Shown here: positions 21,926 through 30,430 of the stretch, one piece after another
Position numbering within the stretch: position 1 is the first letter of the stretch
Layout: each line of letters begins with the position of its first letter
Assembly: GCA_030267965.1 (NCBI GenBank)
Contig: BRYA01000564.1
Span: forward strand, 37,794-92,335
From: Triparma columacea
Taxonomy: Eukaryota > Sar > Bolidophyceae > Parmales > Triparmaceae
Length of the DNA: 54,542 bases
Direction of reading: 5' to 3'
Translations under genes and position numbers: made by a program
Notes under the pieces: model-generated
Seen by the model: only the letters and a program-made list of their open reading frames with translations
Told to the model about the DNA's origin: nothing
Database searches by the model: none

Positions 21926-22807
21926 CTTTTGTCAATATGAATATGATCAATAAAGGCGAGGGCTGAGGAAAAGGGCAATTTTGTGTGAGATATCGCACGC
22001 TATGAGGGGAGAATAAGTCTTTAGTATTGTTTTGAAGGATGTTTGTGCCTTATATACGTATGTTTATAGACTTCTAAGGACTCAATCGACCAGAATTTGG
22101 AGTAGAAATCACATATCGAGAACGAGGCGTGTGGCGGAAATCCCTATTTTCTTGAAATGAAACAGTAGCGGGGGGAGGAAAGGCAGTGGTCGATACAAGC
22201 AAGTGATTCCAAAGCGTTTGCAATTGCTTCAACGCTTACCTCTGTCTGATGAAATCTTTTATGAGTTGTATTCCGAATATGAATGATTCCTTTCTTTTTT
22301 CCCTACTTTTTTGCAATTTAATTAATTTTGGTTTTGGATGAGAAGATTCGTTAGGCACATTACGACTACCTTAGTCCATAGATATCACTGGCCTACCTAT
22401 TAGAGGAGACTACGAAGTAAACCTAGGAGAGTCCTGTAGAAATAAAAATTCTTGTTTTTGTTATCATTTTCGTTGTTATTAGCCCGTCTTAGTCTGAAGT
22501 CCTTCTCGTTTCAACCTAAGTTGGTGCTTTCACACCTCACTGGTCGCTACCCGCTCTCTCTCTCTTCGCTCACACGCCTCGCTATCCCGCTCGACAATTC
22601 GCCTTCGTCTCATACATCCATCATTCTTGTTACACTTTCCTTTCACTGTCGCTCTTTTCACGTCGCTTCGCTCCTCATTTCCCAAGCGGAAAGACCACGC
22701 TACATTCCGCTATGCTCTCGATCTCCCCTGTCCCCCACCCCCTCCCTTCCCTTAACCACCAAATCGTGGGTCACATTACAGCCGTAGTGACTTACGAAAG
22801 TAAAGAT
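21926..22807. other. Intergenic between the two BspA-like genes
   Basis: The first part (21926-22440) is the upstream region of copy 1, with TTATATACGTATG near 22050 as a TATA-like candidate, and is closely matched upstream of copy 2. 22453-22490 repeats the start of the duplication unit. About 22487-22680 is extra sequence absent from the same place in copy 1 (between AGCCCGTC and AAGCGGAAAGAC); it ends with GTCGCTTCGCTCCTC, like introner 3' ends. The rest is the 3' flank of copy 2. No gene is supported. Confidence 0.6.
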
Positions 22808-24694
22808 TCACAGCTTTGGCGTCCAGCACGTTGCCGGGCCATACGGTGACGCCTTATCACATATCCCACTAGAGACAGTGTAGCTGTACGCAGCTTGCCA
22901 TGCAGTCGAATTGAAGAACATGTCTTCGTAGGCCTCTGAGGTGAACCCAGTTGTGTTGGTGACCCATCCTGTCACATTTTGGTTGAAGTCAGTGTTAGCC
23001 GCAAACATGTATCGCATACTTGTAACCTTCTCAACATTCCAGTCTTTCAAGTCTTGGTTGAAAACGGAGCTCGCAAACATATCCCCCATGTCAGTGACAC
23101 TCATGACGTTCCAGCTTCCGATGGGTTGGTCGAAAGAAGAACCTTCAAACATTCCGTACATACTTGTAACCTTCTCAACATTCCAGTCTTTCAAATCTTG
23201 GTTGAAAACGGAGTAGTAAAACATAAACACCATGTCAGTGACATGCGAGACGTCCCAGCCTCCGATTGGTTGGTCGAAAGAAGAACCTTCAAACATTCCA
23301 CGCATACTTGTAACCTTCTCAACATTCCAGTCTTTCAAGTCTTGGTTGAAACCGGAGTTCGAAAACATATACCCCATGTCAGTGACACTCGAGACGTTCC
23401 AGCCTCCAATTGGAAGGTCGAAAGAGGAACCATCAAACATTGAGTACATTCTTGCAACCTTCTCAACATTCCAGTCTTTCAAGGTTTGGTTGAAATCGGA
23501 GTAGTAAAACATATAGCCCATGTCAGTTACACTCATGACGTTCCAGCCTCCAATAGGTTGGTCGAAAGAAGAACCATCAAACATTGCGTACATACTTGTA
23601 ACCTTCTCAACATTCCAGTCTTTCAAGTCTTGGTTGAAAACGGAGAACGCAAACATAAAATCCATGTTAGTGACACTCGAGACGTCCCAGCCTCCGATTG
23701 GTTGGTCGAAAGAGGAAAATTCAAACATTGCGTACATATTTGTAACCTTCTCAACATTCCAGTCTTTCAAGTCTTGGTTGAAACTAGATTCATAAAACAT
23801 ATACCTCATGTCAGTGACATGCGAGACGTCCCAGCCTCCGATAGGTTGGTCAAAAGATGTGCTGTAGAACATTCCGTACATACTTGTAACCTTCTCAACA
23901 TTCCAGCCTCCGATAGGTTTGTTGAAAGGTGTAGATAGGAACATTCCGTTCATCCTTGTAACCTTCTCAACATTCCAGTCTTTCAAGTCTTGGTTGAAGC
24001 CGGACAACCCAAACATATACATCATGTTAGTGACATGCGAGACGTTCCATTCTCCGATAGGTTGGTTAAAAGAGGAAGATCTGTAGAATATTGCGTACAT
24101 ATCTTCAACACTCCCGGTGTTCCAATAACTGATATCGGCGTTGAACGTCTCTCGTGTAACATTCCCTCCGGTTCCACTTCCACAGTACTTGAAAACCAAC
24201 TCTCTCATGCTTGTTACCTTAGCGGTATCCCATGCGTTGATCGTGCCGTACGTTGCAGCGTGAGCATTGTTCCATTTTGCAGGGCTTGCGCACCAGGTTG
24301 ACATGGCCCAGAACATGGTGCCGGCGGTGGTGCTGTTGCCGTCTTTCAACGGCGTGATAGTAGGCCCGGGTTTGGGCGCAGGAGTTGGTGCAGGCGTTGG
24401 GCTCTCAGTTGGCTGCGGGGTTGTGCCCTTGTTGCCTTTCTTGCCTTTCTTACCCTTCTTGGCCTTGTTGCCCTTGTTGCCCTTGTTGCCTTTGTTGCCC
24501 TTGTTGCCCTTGTTGCCCTTGTTGCCCTTAGCAAAGATGATGGTGACACTGTCGCTGATGTCATTACCGCCAAAGGCAAAGTCCTGTAGGCCTCTTGAAG
24601 GGGACCTCAGCGACTTGTCAGTCCCGTGGCTAGTGACGACGAGGAGTACGAAAACTAGCAGCGAAGCAGCGAGCAAAGCGACTATTGACTTCAT
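22808..24694 (-). CDS. Secreted BspA/DUF285-type repeat protein, copy 2 (628 aa)
   Basis: It is a paralogue of the previous gene in the same orientation, with a near-identical signal peptide (MKSIVALLAASLLVFVLLVV), KGN array, Thr/Pro linker, N-terminal cap and C-terminal Cys-containing cap. The repeat array differs in variable positions (for example YMFGLSGFNQ, MFEFSSFDQ) and contains a half-unit step: the block TAACCTTCTCAACATTCCAG occurs at 23887 and again at 23959, 72 bp later, where two KVTSM-type half-repeats adjoin. This points to unequal exchange or gene conversion inside the array. It is probably extracellular; the partner or ligand is unknown. Confidence 0.85.
   Translation of the reverse strand: MKSIVALLAASLLVFVLLVVTSHGTDKSLRSPSRGLQDFAFGGNDISDSVTIIFAKGNKGNKGNKGNKGNKGNKGNKAKKGKKGKKGNKGTTPQPTESPTPAPTPAPKPGPTITPLKDGNSTTAGTMFWAMSTWCASPAKWNNAHAATYGTINAWDTAKVTSMRELVFKYCGSGTGGNVTRETFNADISYWNTGSVEDMYAIFYRSSSFNQPIGEWNVSHVTNMMYMFGLSGFNQDLKDWNVEKVTRMNGMFLSTPFNKPIGGWNVEKVTSMYGMFYSTSFDQPIGGWDVSHVTDMRYMFYESSFNQDLKDWNVEKVTNMYAMFEFSSFDQPIGGWDVSSVTNMDFMFAFSVFNQDLKDWNVEKVTSMYAMFDGSSFDQPIGGWNVMSVTDMGYMFYYSDFNQTLKDWNVEKVARMYSMFDGSSFDLPIGGWNVSSVTDMGYMFSNSGFNQDLKDWNVEKVTSMRGMFEGSSFDQPIGGWDVSHVTDMVFMFYYSVFNQDLKDWNVEKVTSMYGMFEGSSFDQPIGSWNVMSVTDMGDMFASSVFNQDLKDWNVEKVTSMRYMFAANTDFNQNVTGWVTNTTGFTSEAYEDMFFNSTAWQAAYSYTVSSGICDKASPYGPATCWTPKL
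23023..23959 (-). repeat. 144-bp tandem repeats inside BspA-like copy 2, with one 72-bp half-unit
   Basis: Anchors of the repeated block lie at 23023, 23167, 23311, 23455, 23599, 23743 and 23887 (144-bp steps), then 23959 (72-bp step). Confidence 0.9.
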
Positions 24695-25286
24695 CTTTTG
24701 TCAATATGAATATGATCAATAAAGGCGAGGGCTGAGGAAAAGGGCAATTTTGTGTGAGATATTGCATGCTTTTAGGGCAGAATAAGTCTGAATTGTGTTT
24801 TGAAGGGTATGTGTGCCTTAAATACGTATATTTACAAGCTTCTAAGGACTCAATCGACCAAAATTTTGAGTAGAAATCACATCGTCGAGAACGAGGCGTG
24901 TGGCGGAAATCCCTATTTTCTTGAAATGAAACAGTAGCGGGGGTGGAGAAAGGCAGTGGTCGATACAAGCAAGTGATTCCAAAGCATTTGCGACTCCTTC
25001 GACGCTTACCTCTGTCTGATGAAATCTTTTATGAGTTGTATTCCGAAAGAAATCCTTTTGTCAGTGGTCAGTGGAATCGAAGGTCTTTTTCCTCTTTCTT
25101 TTTGCAATTAATTTTGGTATTTGGATGAGAAGATTCTTTATTACGACGATCTGGTTTAGCCCATAGATGGATGTCACTGGCCTACCTATTAGAGGAGACT
25201 ACGAAGAAACCCTAGGAGAGTCCTCTAGAAAAGGTGCCCATCATTTCTTCTTCTTCATTTTGACGCCTCTCTCCTCGCTCAGCATC
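24695..25286. other. Intergenic: upstream of BspA-like copy 2, then 3' flank of the endonuclease gene
   Basis: 24695-25230 matches the upstream region of copy 1 (shared AATAAAGGCGAGGGCTGAGG, CGAGAACGAGGCGTGTGGCG). TTAAATACGTATA near 24808 sits where copy 1 has TTATATACGTATG. From 25231 the sequence is unrelated to copy 1. No gene is seen. Confidence 0.55.
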
Positions 25287-27406
25287 CTACACCAACCCCT
25301 CTCTAGCGAACCTCTTCCCCCCACCTGCAATATTCTTTTTCCCCGCTCTGGCCCCGTACTTGGCGTTCCTTTCCTTCCCTCCCCCCCCCTTCTTTCCTAG
25401 TTTGTTGAGCTCCATCTCATACCTCGTTGGACGGTCTCCAGAAAGCTTCCTCTCCCTGCTCAAGATTGAATCCTTCTTGAAGATCAAACAGCAGACACAA
25501 ACAATCACGAAGAAGAGGGCGACCCCGACCCCGATCATCATTGCTGTCGTGATGTCCTTCCCAAATATCTGATCTTCATCACCCCCATTGACCCCCCCAT
25601 TGTCATCCCTAACCAAAAAAGTCATGTCGGCGATGGACTGGTCGTAACCCTTAGTATTGCTTCCCTCCCAATTCTGCGCATCCATTATGCTGCTTACAAG
25701 TTCTGTCTTCGTTCCCTCCATCGTCCCGGTGTACCTGTAGTTCTTCATGTAGGGCAGCGTCACAGCCGCGACGCCGTCTAGCTCTGCTGGACAGGCGCTC
25801 TCGCCAGTCCCAAAGTCAAACTCCTCAACATCATTTCCCTGCTCTCTCATAGCCCAGCCATTCTTGGAGTAGGTCACCCCTCCGATGAAGGCGTACTTGT
25901 GAAGGTCCACCTCACCAGTCTGTCTATTGGTCGGATGACAGTAGGCTAGGATGGCCTCTCCCTGAGTTGTAAGCGCAAAGGAGCCCTCAATAGACTGCAG
26001 TTAATAGCGGGTTAGCTCTTGATGATGTCCTGCCCATAACCCCCGTCCATTCTCACCTCCCACTTATCTTTAAACTTGCCCGTCCCAAAGCCAAAGACGG
26101 TCCCCTTTTTGATGCCGTTCTCTGGAACCTGCAGCGCAACGATCCCCTCATTCATGTAGAAGGCGACTCCCGTCCAAGCGTCATCTGTCACGTAGATAGT
26201 CGTGAATTGCGGGATGTCCACCATTGCGACGAGCTGCAGGCTGTCTGTGGAGGCGCTGTCAAAGGCCACGAACATGATGTCGCCGGCTCTGATTCCGTTG
26301 CAGCCTCCCACAGCGTGCACAGGGGTCACGGCATCGTCTAGAATGGGCGAAGAAGACGTCGAAGGTATTTTTAACGAAGTGTGTTAGTGTTTTCGTGTCA
26401 CGCGAGTGTGCTTGGCGTTGTATTCTCACCTCCACCCCCGTCCTCTCCGCCCCCATCACCGCCTTCCCCACCACTGTCGCCCCCTCCATCATCTCCGCCC
26501 CCCCCCTCACCCCCCTCCCCACTACAATCGATCTCAGAATATTCCTTGATCTCCTCCCCAAACACCTCCCCCACCAGCTCGGGGTAGTCCACGAATACGT
26601 TCCTGTTCCCCTGGTACTCCCCGCACACCCTCTCGTTCCTCTCCCTCTCCCTATCGTCCACCGGGTCTTCTTTGTGCCATTTGATGAGCTGGCTTAGATA
26701 TCCCAGCCGTCCGTTCTCCCCATCTGGGCAGTCGGTTAAAGCCAGGTCCTTCCCGTCGGGGTCGTCGTCGCCGTCGTAACGGGCGTCCATGTAGAACATG
26801 GCGCGTGCGATGTCGCCCCTGAATCCGGAGGGGGGTAGCCAGCGTGTGGAATCGCTTGAAGTATCGTTGGGGCATTCTGCGTTTGCGGGAACGTTGCAGT
26901 CACCTGCATCTAAGCATTCTCCAACTGGGAGGGGGGAGCGAGGGAGGGGGGAGGATATAATCGCGGGGTTGAGAGGTTTGAAACGGGTGCCGACGGAAGG
27001 TGCTCCCCCCCCCCCCCCCACCCCAAAAAAGCCACTTACACAACTTGTTCCCCCTCGCAGCGTTCACCCCCCAGTCAGCTGGCCTCAGGTGGTGCAGGTC
27101 GCTGAAGTCCGGTCCCGTGTACCCCACCCCGTACGACTTTGGCCAGAGGTGCTCCCTGTTCCACCCCTTTGTGTCCCCCTGCAGGTCTGCCGCCATGGGA
27201 GTGTCCCTGTAAATGAGGTGAACATCGGAAGAGCCGGACTTATCGAGGTCGCGGAGACCGTCCCAGGCGTCGACCTTACTGCTTGAGGTGTAAGGGATAA
27301 CGCGGACGTGGGTGTCCTTGAGGAGCTTGTGGAGGACACTGTGGGTTCCCAAGGGCTTACCGGAAGGGTAGTAATTTGAGGGATCACAAGAGGAGGAGAA
27401 CTCCAT
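25287..27406 (-). CDS. Endonuclease I-type nuclease fused to an extracellular-type domain and a C-terminal membrane span (616 aa)
   Basis: Exons 27406-27040, 26924-26430, 26337-26057 and 25994-25287 on the minus strand; joins are phases 1, 1 and 0. Residues 1-275 match endonuclease I (EndA/NucM family, non-specific secreted DNase): the catalytic block WNREHLWPKSYG, then SDLHHLRPADWGVNAARGNK and FRGDIARAMFYMDARY. The first join restores RGNKLFGEC, which supports the splice. An acidic Gly linker (runs of GEGG/GDGG) leads to a domain with AGDIMFVAFDSAST, TTIYVTDDAWTG and ALTTQGEAILAY, a pattern seen in secreted bacterial proteins. A single TM at about 510-535 (MMIGVGVALFFVIVCVCCLIF) and a basic, probably cytoplasmic, tail follow. 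Topology implies an extracellular nuclease, yet no signal peptide is present in the model and no upstream ATG fits, so the 5' end may be incomplete. Confidence 0.75.
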
Positions 27407-27740
27407 CAAAAATGACGACGGACGAAGGGGTAGGGAAGGAGAGTTGGGAGGGAGAGGAGGATTGAATTGACGTCTATCTTTTCAGAAAAAAAAAGAATGC
27501 TGATGGATAATGGATTTCAAGCTTGGTCAAGTTGACCAAGGTTCGGGGACCAAGGGGAAGGGGCCTCTTTTTGAGGACCTTCGCAAAGTAACAATTTAAG
27601 TGTGGTAGGTAGGATTTTGATTTTTATACCCAAGTTTGTCGTGTTATTGATACATTTCTCCCCTTCCCCTTATTTTTTTGTTTTTTTGAATTCCTACTTT
27701 GTCCCTCCCCCCTCCCCCTTTTGTTCTCTCCTAACGTTCT
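27407..27740. other. Intergenic between the endonuclease gene start and the POR 3' end
   Basis: 334 bp. It holds an A-run (27484-27494), a near-palindrome GCTTGGTCAAGTTGACCAAGG at about 27521-27541, and T-runs near 27672-27687. No ORF starting with ATG supplies a signal peptide for the nuclease. Confidence 0.45.
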
Positions 27741-30071
27741 TCAAAGTTCGCATAGCTCCGGGTTGTCCGTACAGTTCAATTCCCCTTTCTCGATCAAGTC
27801 GTTGAGTCTCCTCTTCATTCTCTCCACATCTTTCTCCGACGTCTCAACCTGCACGTTCTCGGTCCCGCGTTCAACTTTGTCTTCGACGCTTCTCTCAGTC
27901 TGGTACGAGCCCTTAACAGCGTCCTCTGGTAGGTCTCCCAGGAACTTGTCCTGCACGGCCTTGACTGCCTTAACGACAGTGCCTTGTGTAATGGCGTCGA
28001 AGTTGTTTGCTGCCTTTGCCTTCAGGTCGATCGCTCCGACCATGCCTGGTTCAGGCTTCATGCGCTTGGCCTCCTCCTTCGCGTTGATGGCCGCGGTGAC
28101 CAGCCCGACGACCTTGAGGGTAGGGCAAGGGGACTTTGCAACGCTAACCTCGGGCCACTCCGCACCCGTGACCTCGGTGGCGTACTTGAAGAGGTTGAAG
28201 GTTGTCTCGATGTCCTTGACCTTGTCGGACTGCGATGAGCGAAGCGAGCAAGCGAGCCAGGAAAGGGTTAGGTTAAGGTAAGGGGGGCTGCTTCAATAAT
28301 CGCCCATTCTCATCCCTCCCCTCCCCCTCCCCTTAACTCTTCGCTACAGCCTCTTAGAGTAACTCCCATTAACTCTGCGCGCTTCGCGCGTCTCACCTGT
28401 TCGTTCTCAAAGATAGAGTCCCACCCCCCTCCCGCTCCTCCCGCTCCCACAATCTGCCCTCCCTTCTCGAGTGCCTCCGCGCCCCTACCTTCACGAGGAC
28501 CACCGTTCCAGCTCCAGTATACGCCTGATTTGGAGCAACGGGGATCGTGGCAGACCTGGAATAAACGCTGACCGGCCTCTTCTTCGCCGACGAAACCACC
28601 GGTTACGAACTTCATGAAAACTGGAAAGTACTTCCTGCGAGGAGCGTAAAAGCGAGCCAGAATTAAGGGTTAGGTTGACGTTTAGGGGTCTGCTTTGACA
28701 ATCGCCCAATACTCACCTAAACCACGGTCTCTTTTCCCTAAAAAGAGGGCTCTCCGCAATGCACCCTGGGTAGATGCTCGAGAAGCTGATCCCCGTAGCC
28801 TTATGGTACCTATCATGTAGCATGTTAGCCGTCATCATAAGCACGAGCTTCGAGTCCTTGTACGCTTTTGCGCCTATGAAGTTGTAGCCGTCTAGCATGG
28901 AGACGGGGTTGGTGAAACCTGCTTTAAGACCGTCGAGATCCTTGAGGTCTGCGACGGGGTAAACGCCACCGCCACCGACGGTGTTGTCGTTACCGGTTAC
29001 GCTACCGACTGTTACGACACGGGCGTCGGGACTGAGGGACATGTCGGCGATGAGCTTTGATATTAGCAAGAAATGAGAGAGGAAGTTCGTCTGCGGGGAG
29101 CGAGAAGCGAGGGCAGGAAAAGGGTTGGATTGACGAAAAAAGGCGGGCTTCAATTGTTAGCCTATTCTCACCTGCATCGTCTGCTCGTGTCCGTCCTCTG
29201 ACCATTTAGCGTGCGGTAGTGAAGGTTGGTATATCCCCGCGTTGCACACAAGCCTGTCGACCGGTTTGGTCTTCTTGAACTCGAAGAGTTCGTCGACGAA
29301 GGATTGGACAGATGAGAAGGAGTTAAGGTCGAGGTGCATAGGTGTGAAGTTGTCGCGGTCGAAGTCGTCGAGTCCGGCAACGACGTCCATCTTGTCGAGG
29401 TCGCGGACGGCACCGATTACGTGGTACTCCCCTGTTCGAAGTAGAGCCTGAGCTGCCTTACGGCCCATGCCGCTGGAGGTGCCTGTGATTACTACGAGCT
29501 TCTTGTCGCCGAACTGCGACGAGTGGACAGGAAAGGGTTGCATGCATTAGTTGGATTGAATTCGGGGATGATGATGCGAGGGTGAAGTTTGCTTAGATTC
29601 TGGGTCGTTCTCACCTGCTTCTTAACATCCATTTTGTTCTGGGATGGGCGAGCGAGCGAAGTGAGTCAGGAAAAGGTTTGCATTGCTTAGTGTGTGTGTG
29701 TGTGTGTGTGTGTGTGCATGTGTGTGTCTGTCTGTCTTCTGTCTGTCTGTCTGTCTGTCTGTCTGTCATCGTCTCCTAAATAATCTACCCCCTCTTCCTG
29801 CCCTCCTTTTCAAAGTCCAACTTCAGGTCCACGTCTAAGACCAAAACACCTTTCGGGAAATCGAGAACGTGTTGCATACTCTCCCCCTCAAACATGAAAA
29901 AAAAAGCCAGCTGCAAGAGGCATCTGCCAACCCCAACGAACTCACCTTGACATTGTTCATGTTGAATGATGGTAACTTCAAGGCGCTCATCCACTCGTAA
30001 GGTGCGGCATGGGGTAAGAAGGCAACCAGGAGGAGGAGGAGGACGGAGAGGGGACACTTCTGAACATACAT
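27741..30071 (-). CDS. POR: Light-dependent NADPH:protochlorophyllide oxidoreductase with bipartite plastid leader (530 aa)
   Basis: Exons 30071-29946, 29638-29615 (24 nt), 29513-29172, 29090-28717, 28634-28397 and 28229-27741 on the minus strand, all in frame. It reduces protochlorophyllide to chlorophyllide in light. It is an SDR protein: NADPH motif [20 protein letters not shown], and catalytic Tyr/Lys in [26 protein letters not shown] and [15 protein letters not shown] are typical of POR. Exon 1 is a signal peptide ([17 protein letters not shown]) followed by FLP, the stramenopile plastid-entry signature, with a short transit part. The protein runs about 130 residues beyond the usual POR end, with a charged C-terminus ending in NPELCEL. 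Four of its introns are introner-like, and intron 1 carries microsatellites. It diverges from a plastid 2Fe-2S gene. Confidence 0.9.
28230..28396 (-). mobile_element. Introner-like intron 5 of POR, apparently nested
   Basis: The minus-strand intron starts GTGAGACGCGCGAAGCGCGC, itself a hairpin. About 75 nt in, the block ATGAGAATGGGCGATTATTG occurs, which is the introner start with GT changed to AT. It is followed by AAGCAGCCCCCC, AACCTAACCCTTTCCTGG and CTCGCTTGCTCGCTTCGCTC..CGCAG. An introner within, or beside, an older intron end is the simplest reading. Confidence 0.6.
28635..28716 (-). mobile_element. Introner-like intron 4 of POR
   Basis: On the minus strand it opens GTGAGTATTGGGCGATTGTC, then AAAGCAGACCCC, AACCTAACCCTTAATTCTGG, and closes CTCGCTTTTACGCTCCTCGCAG (82 nt). 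It matches intron 5 block by block. Confidence 0.65.
29091..29171 (-). mobile_element. Introner-like intron 3 of POR
   Basis: On the minus strand it opens GTGAGAATAGGCTAACAATT, then GAAGCCCGCC, AATCCAACCCTTTTCCTG, and closes CCTCGCTTCTCGCTCCCCGCAG (81 nt). Confidence 0.65.
29514..29614 (-). mobile_element. Introner-like intron 2 of POR
   Basis: On the minus strand it opens GTGAGAACGACC, carries AATCCAACTAATGCATGCAA and CAACCCTTTCCTG, and closes TCCACTCGTCGCAG (101 nt). It shares the AACCCTTTCCTG block with introns 3-5. Confidence 0.55.
29690..29768. repeat. TG and TGTC microsatellites in POR intron 1
   Basis: A (TG)n run from about 29690 to 29727 passes into (TCTG)n to 29768. It lies inside the 307-nt first intron of POR (29639-29945). 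Confidence 0.9.
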
Positions 30072-30430
30072 GATTACAGCAGATGATGTCGGGAAATTAT
30101 GTGGGGGTGGATTTTGGAACGATTTGGATATCTTTCGGCGTTTTAATGAGTGATTAGGATACTATGGGTATAGATATGTGTTTGTGGGTAGTTAGTTATG
30201 CGATTTGTACTAATTTAGAGGAAGAAATGGAGAAATTGAGGTTTGTGGATTCTTCTGCAATCCGAACAAAGCTGGCTTTCCAAACTTCAATTCTTCTTCT
30301 TCTCTTATCCGTCGTTTTTATACACCTCAGACCAATCACATACACAATATATTACCACTAGATACTAATAAGTACACCAAACGCTCCTAAATATCTCTAA
30401 ATCAACAATCATCTTCAGCCGAGATCACCA
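30072..30430. promoter_or_regulatory. Shared upstream region of POR and the plastid 2Fe-2S gene
   Basis: 359 bp lie between two divergent start codons of plastid-targeted genes. The region is AT-rich, with CACAATATATTACC near 30340 and TATACACC near 30319. Co-regulation by light is inference from gene content; no motif is asserted. Confidence 0.45.

Larger units (their letters stand above)
19765..22448. repeat. Tandem segmental duplication, copy 1
   Basis: The copy begins near CTTGTTTTTGTTATCATTTT (19768) and runs through the first BspA-like gene and about 500 bp of its upstream sequence to GGAGAGTCCTGTAGAAA. Copy 2 begins with the same 20-mer at 22453 and ends GAGAGTCCTCTAGAAA near 25230. 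Coding, 5' and 3' flanks are all alike. Boundaries are approximate. Confidence 0.75.
22449..25230. repeat. Tandem segmental duplication, copy 2
   Basis: This is the second copy of the about 2.7-kb unit described at 19765-22448. It is longer, mainly because of about 190 extra bases in the 3' flank of its gene. Confidence 0.75.

Noticed and set aside
20103..21953. Long plus-strand ORFs opposite the BspA-like gene (for example 272 codons at 20129-20947)
   Set aside because: The 144-bp repeat without stops in one frame keeps other frames open as well. The minus-strand product has a signal peptide and recognised repeats; the plus-strand product does not.
20173..23959. CRISPR-like regular repeats
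   Set aside because: The 144-bp units are contiguous coding repeats with conserved protein pattern, no spacers of unrelated sequence, and a eukaryotic setting.
22941..24722. Plus-strand ORFs opposite BspA-like copy 2
   Set aside because: Same reason: antisense shadows of a periodic coding sequence.
19958..27406. Bacterial contamination or an assembly chimera, suggested by BspA-like and endonuclease I domains
   Set aside because: The nuclease gene has four exons with the same donor type as its neighbours, and the BspA-like genes sit between intron-bearing genes with matching composition.
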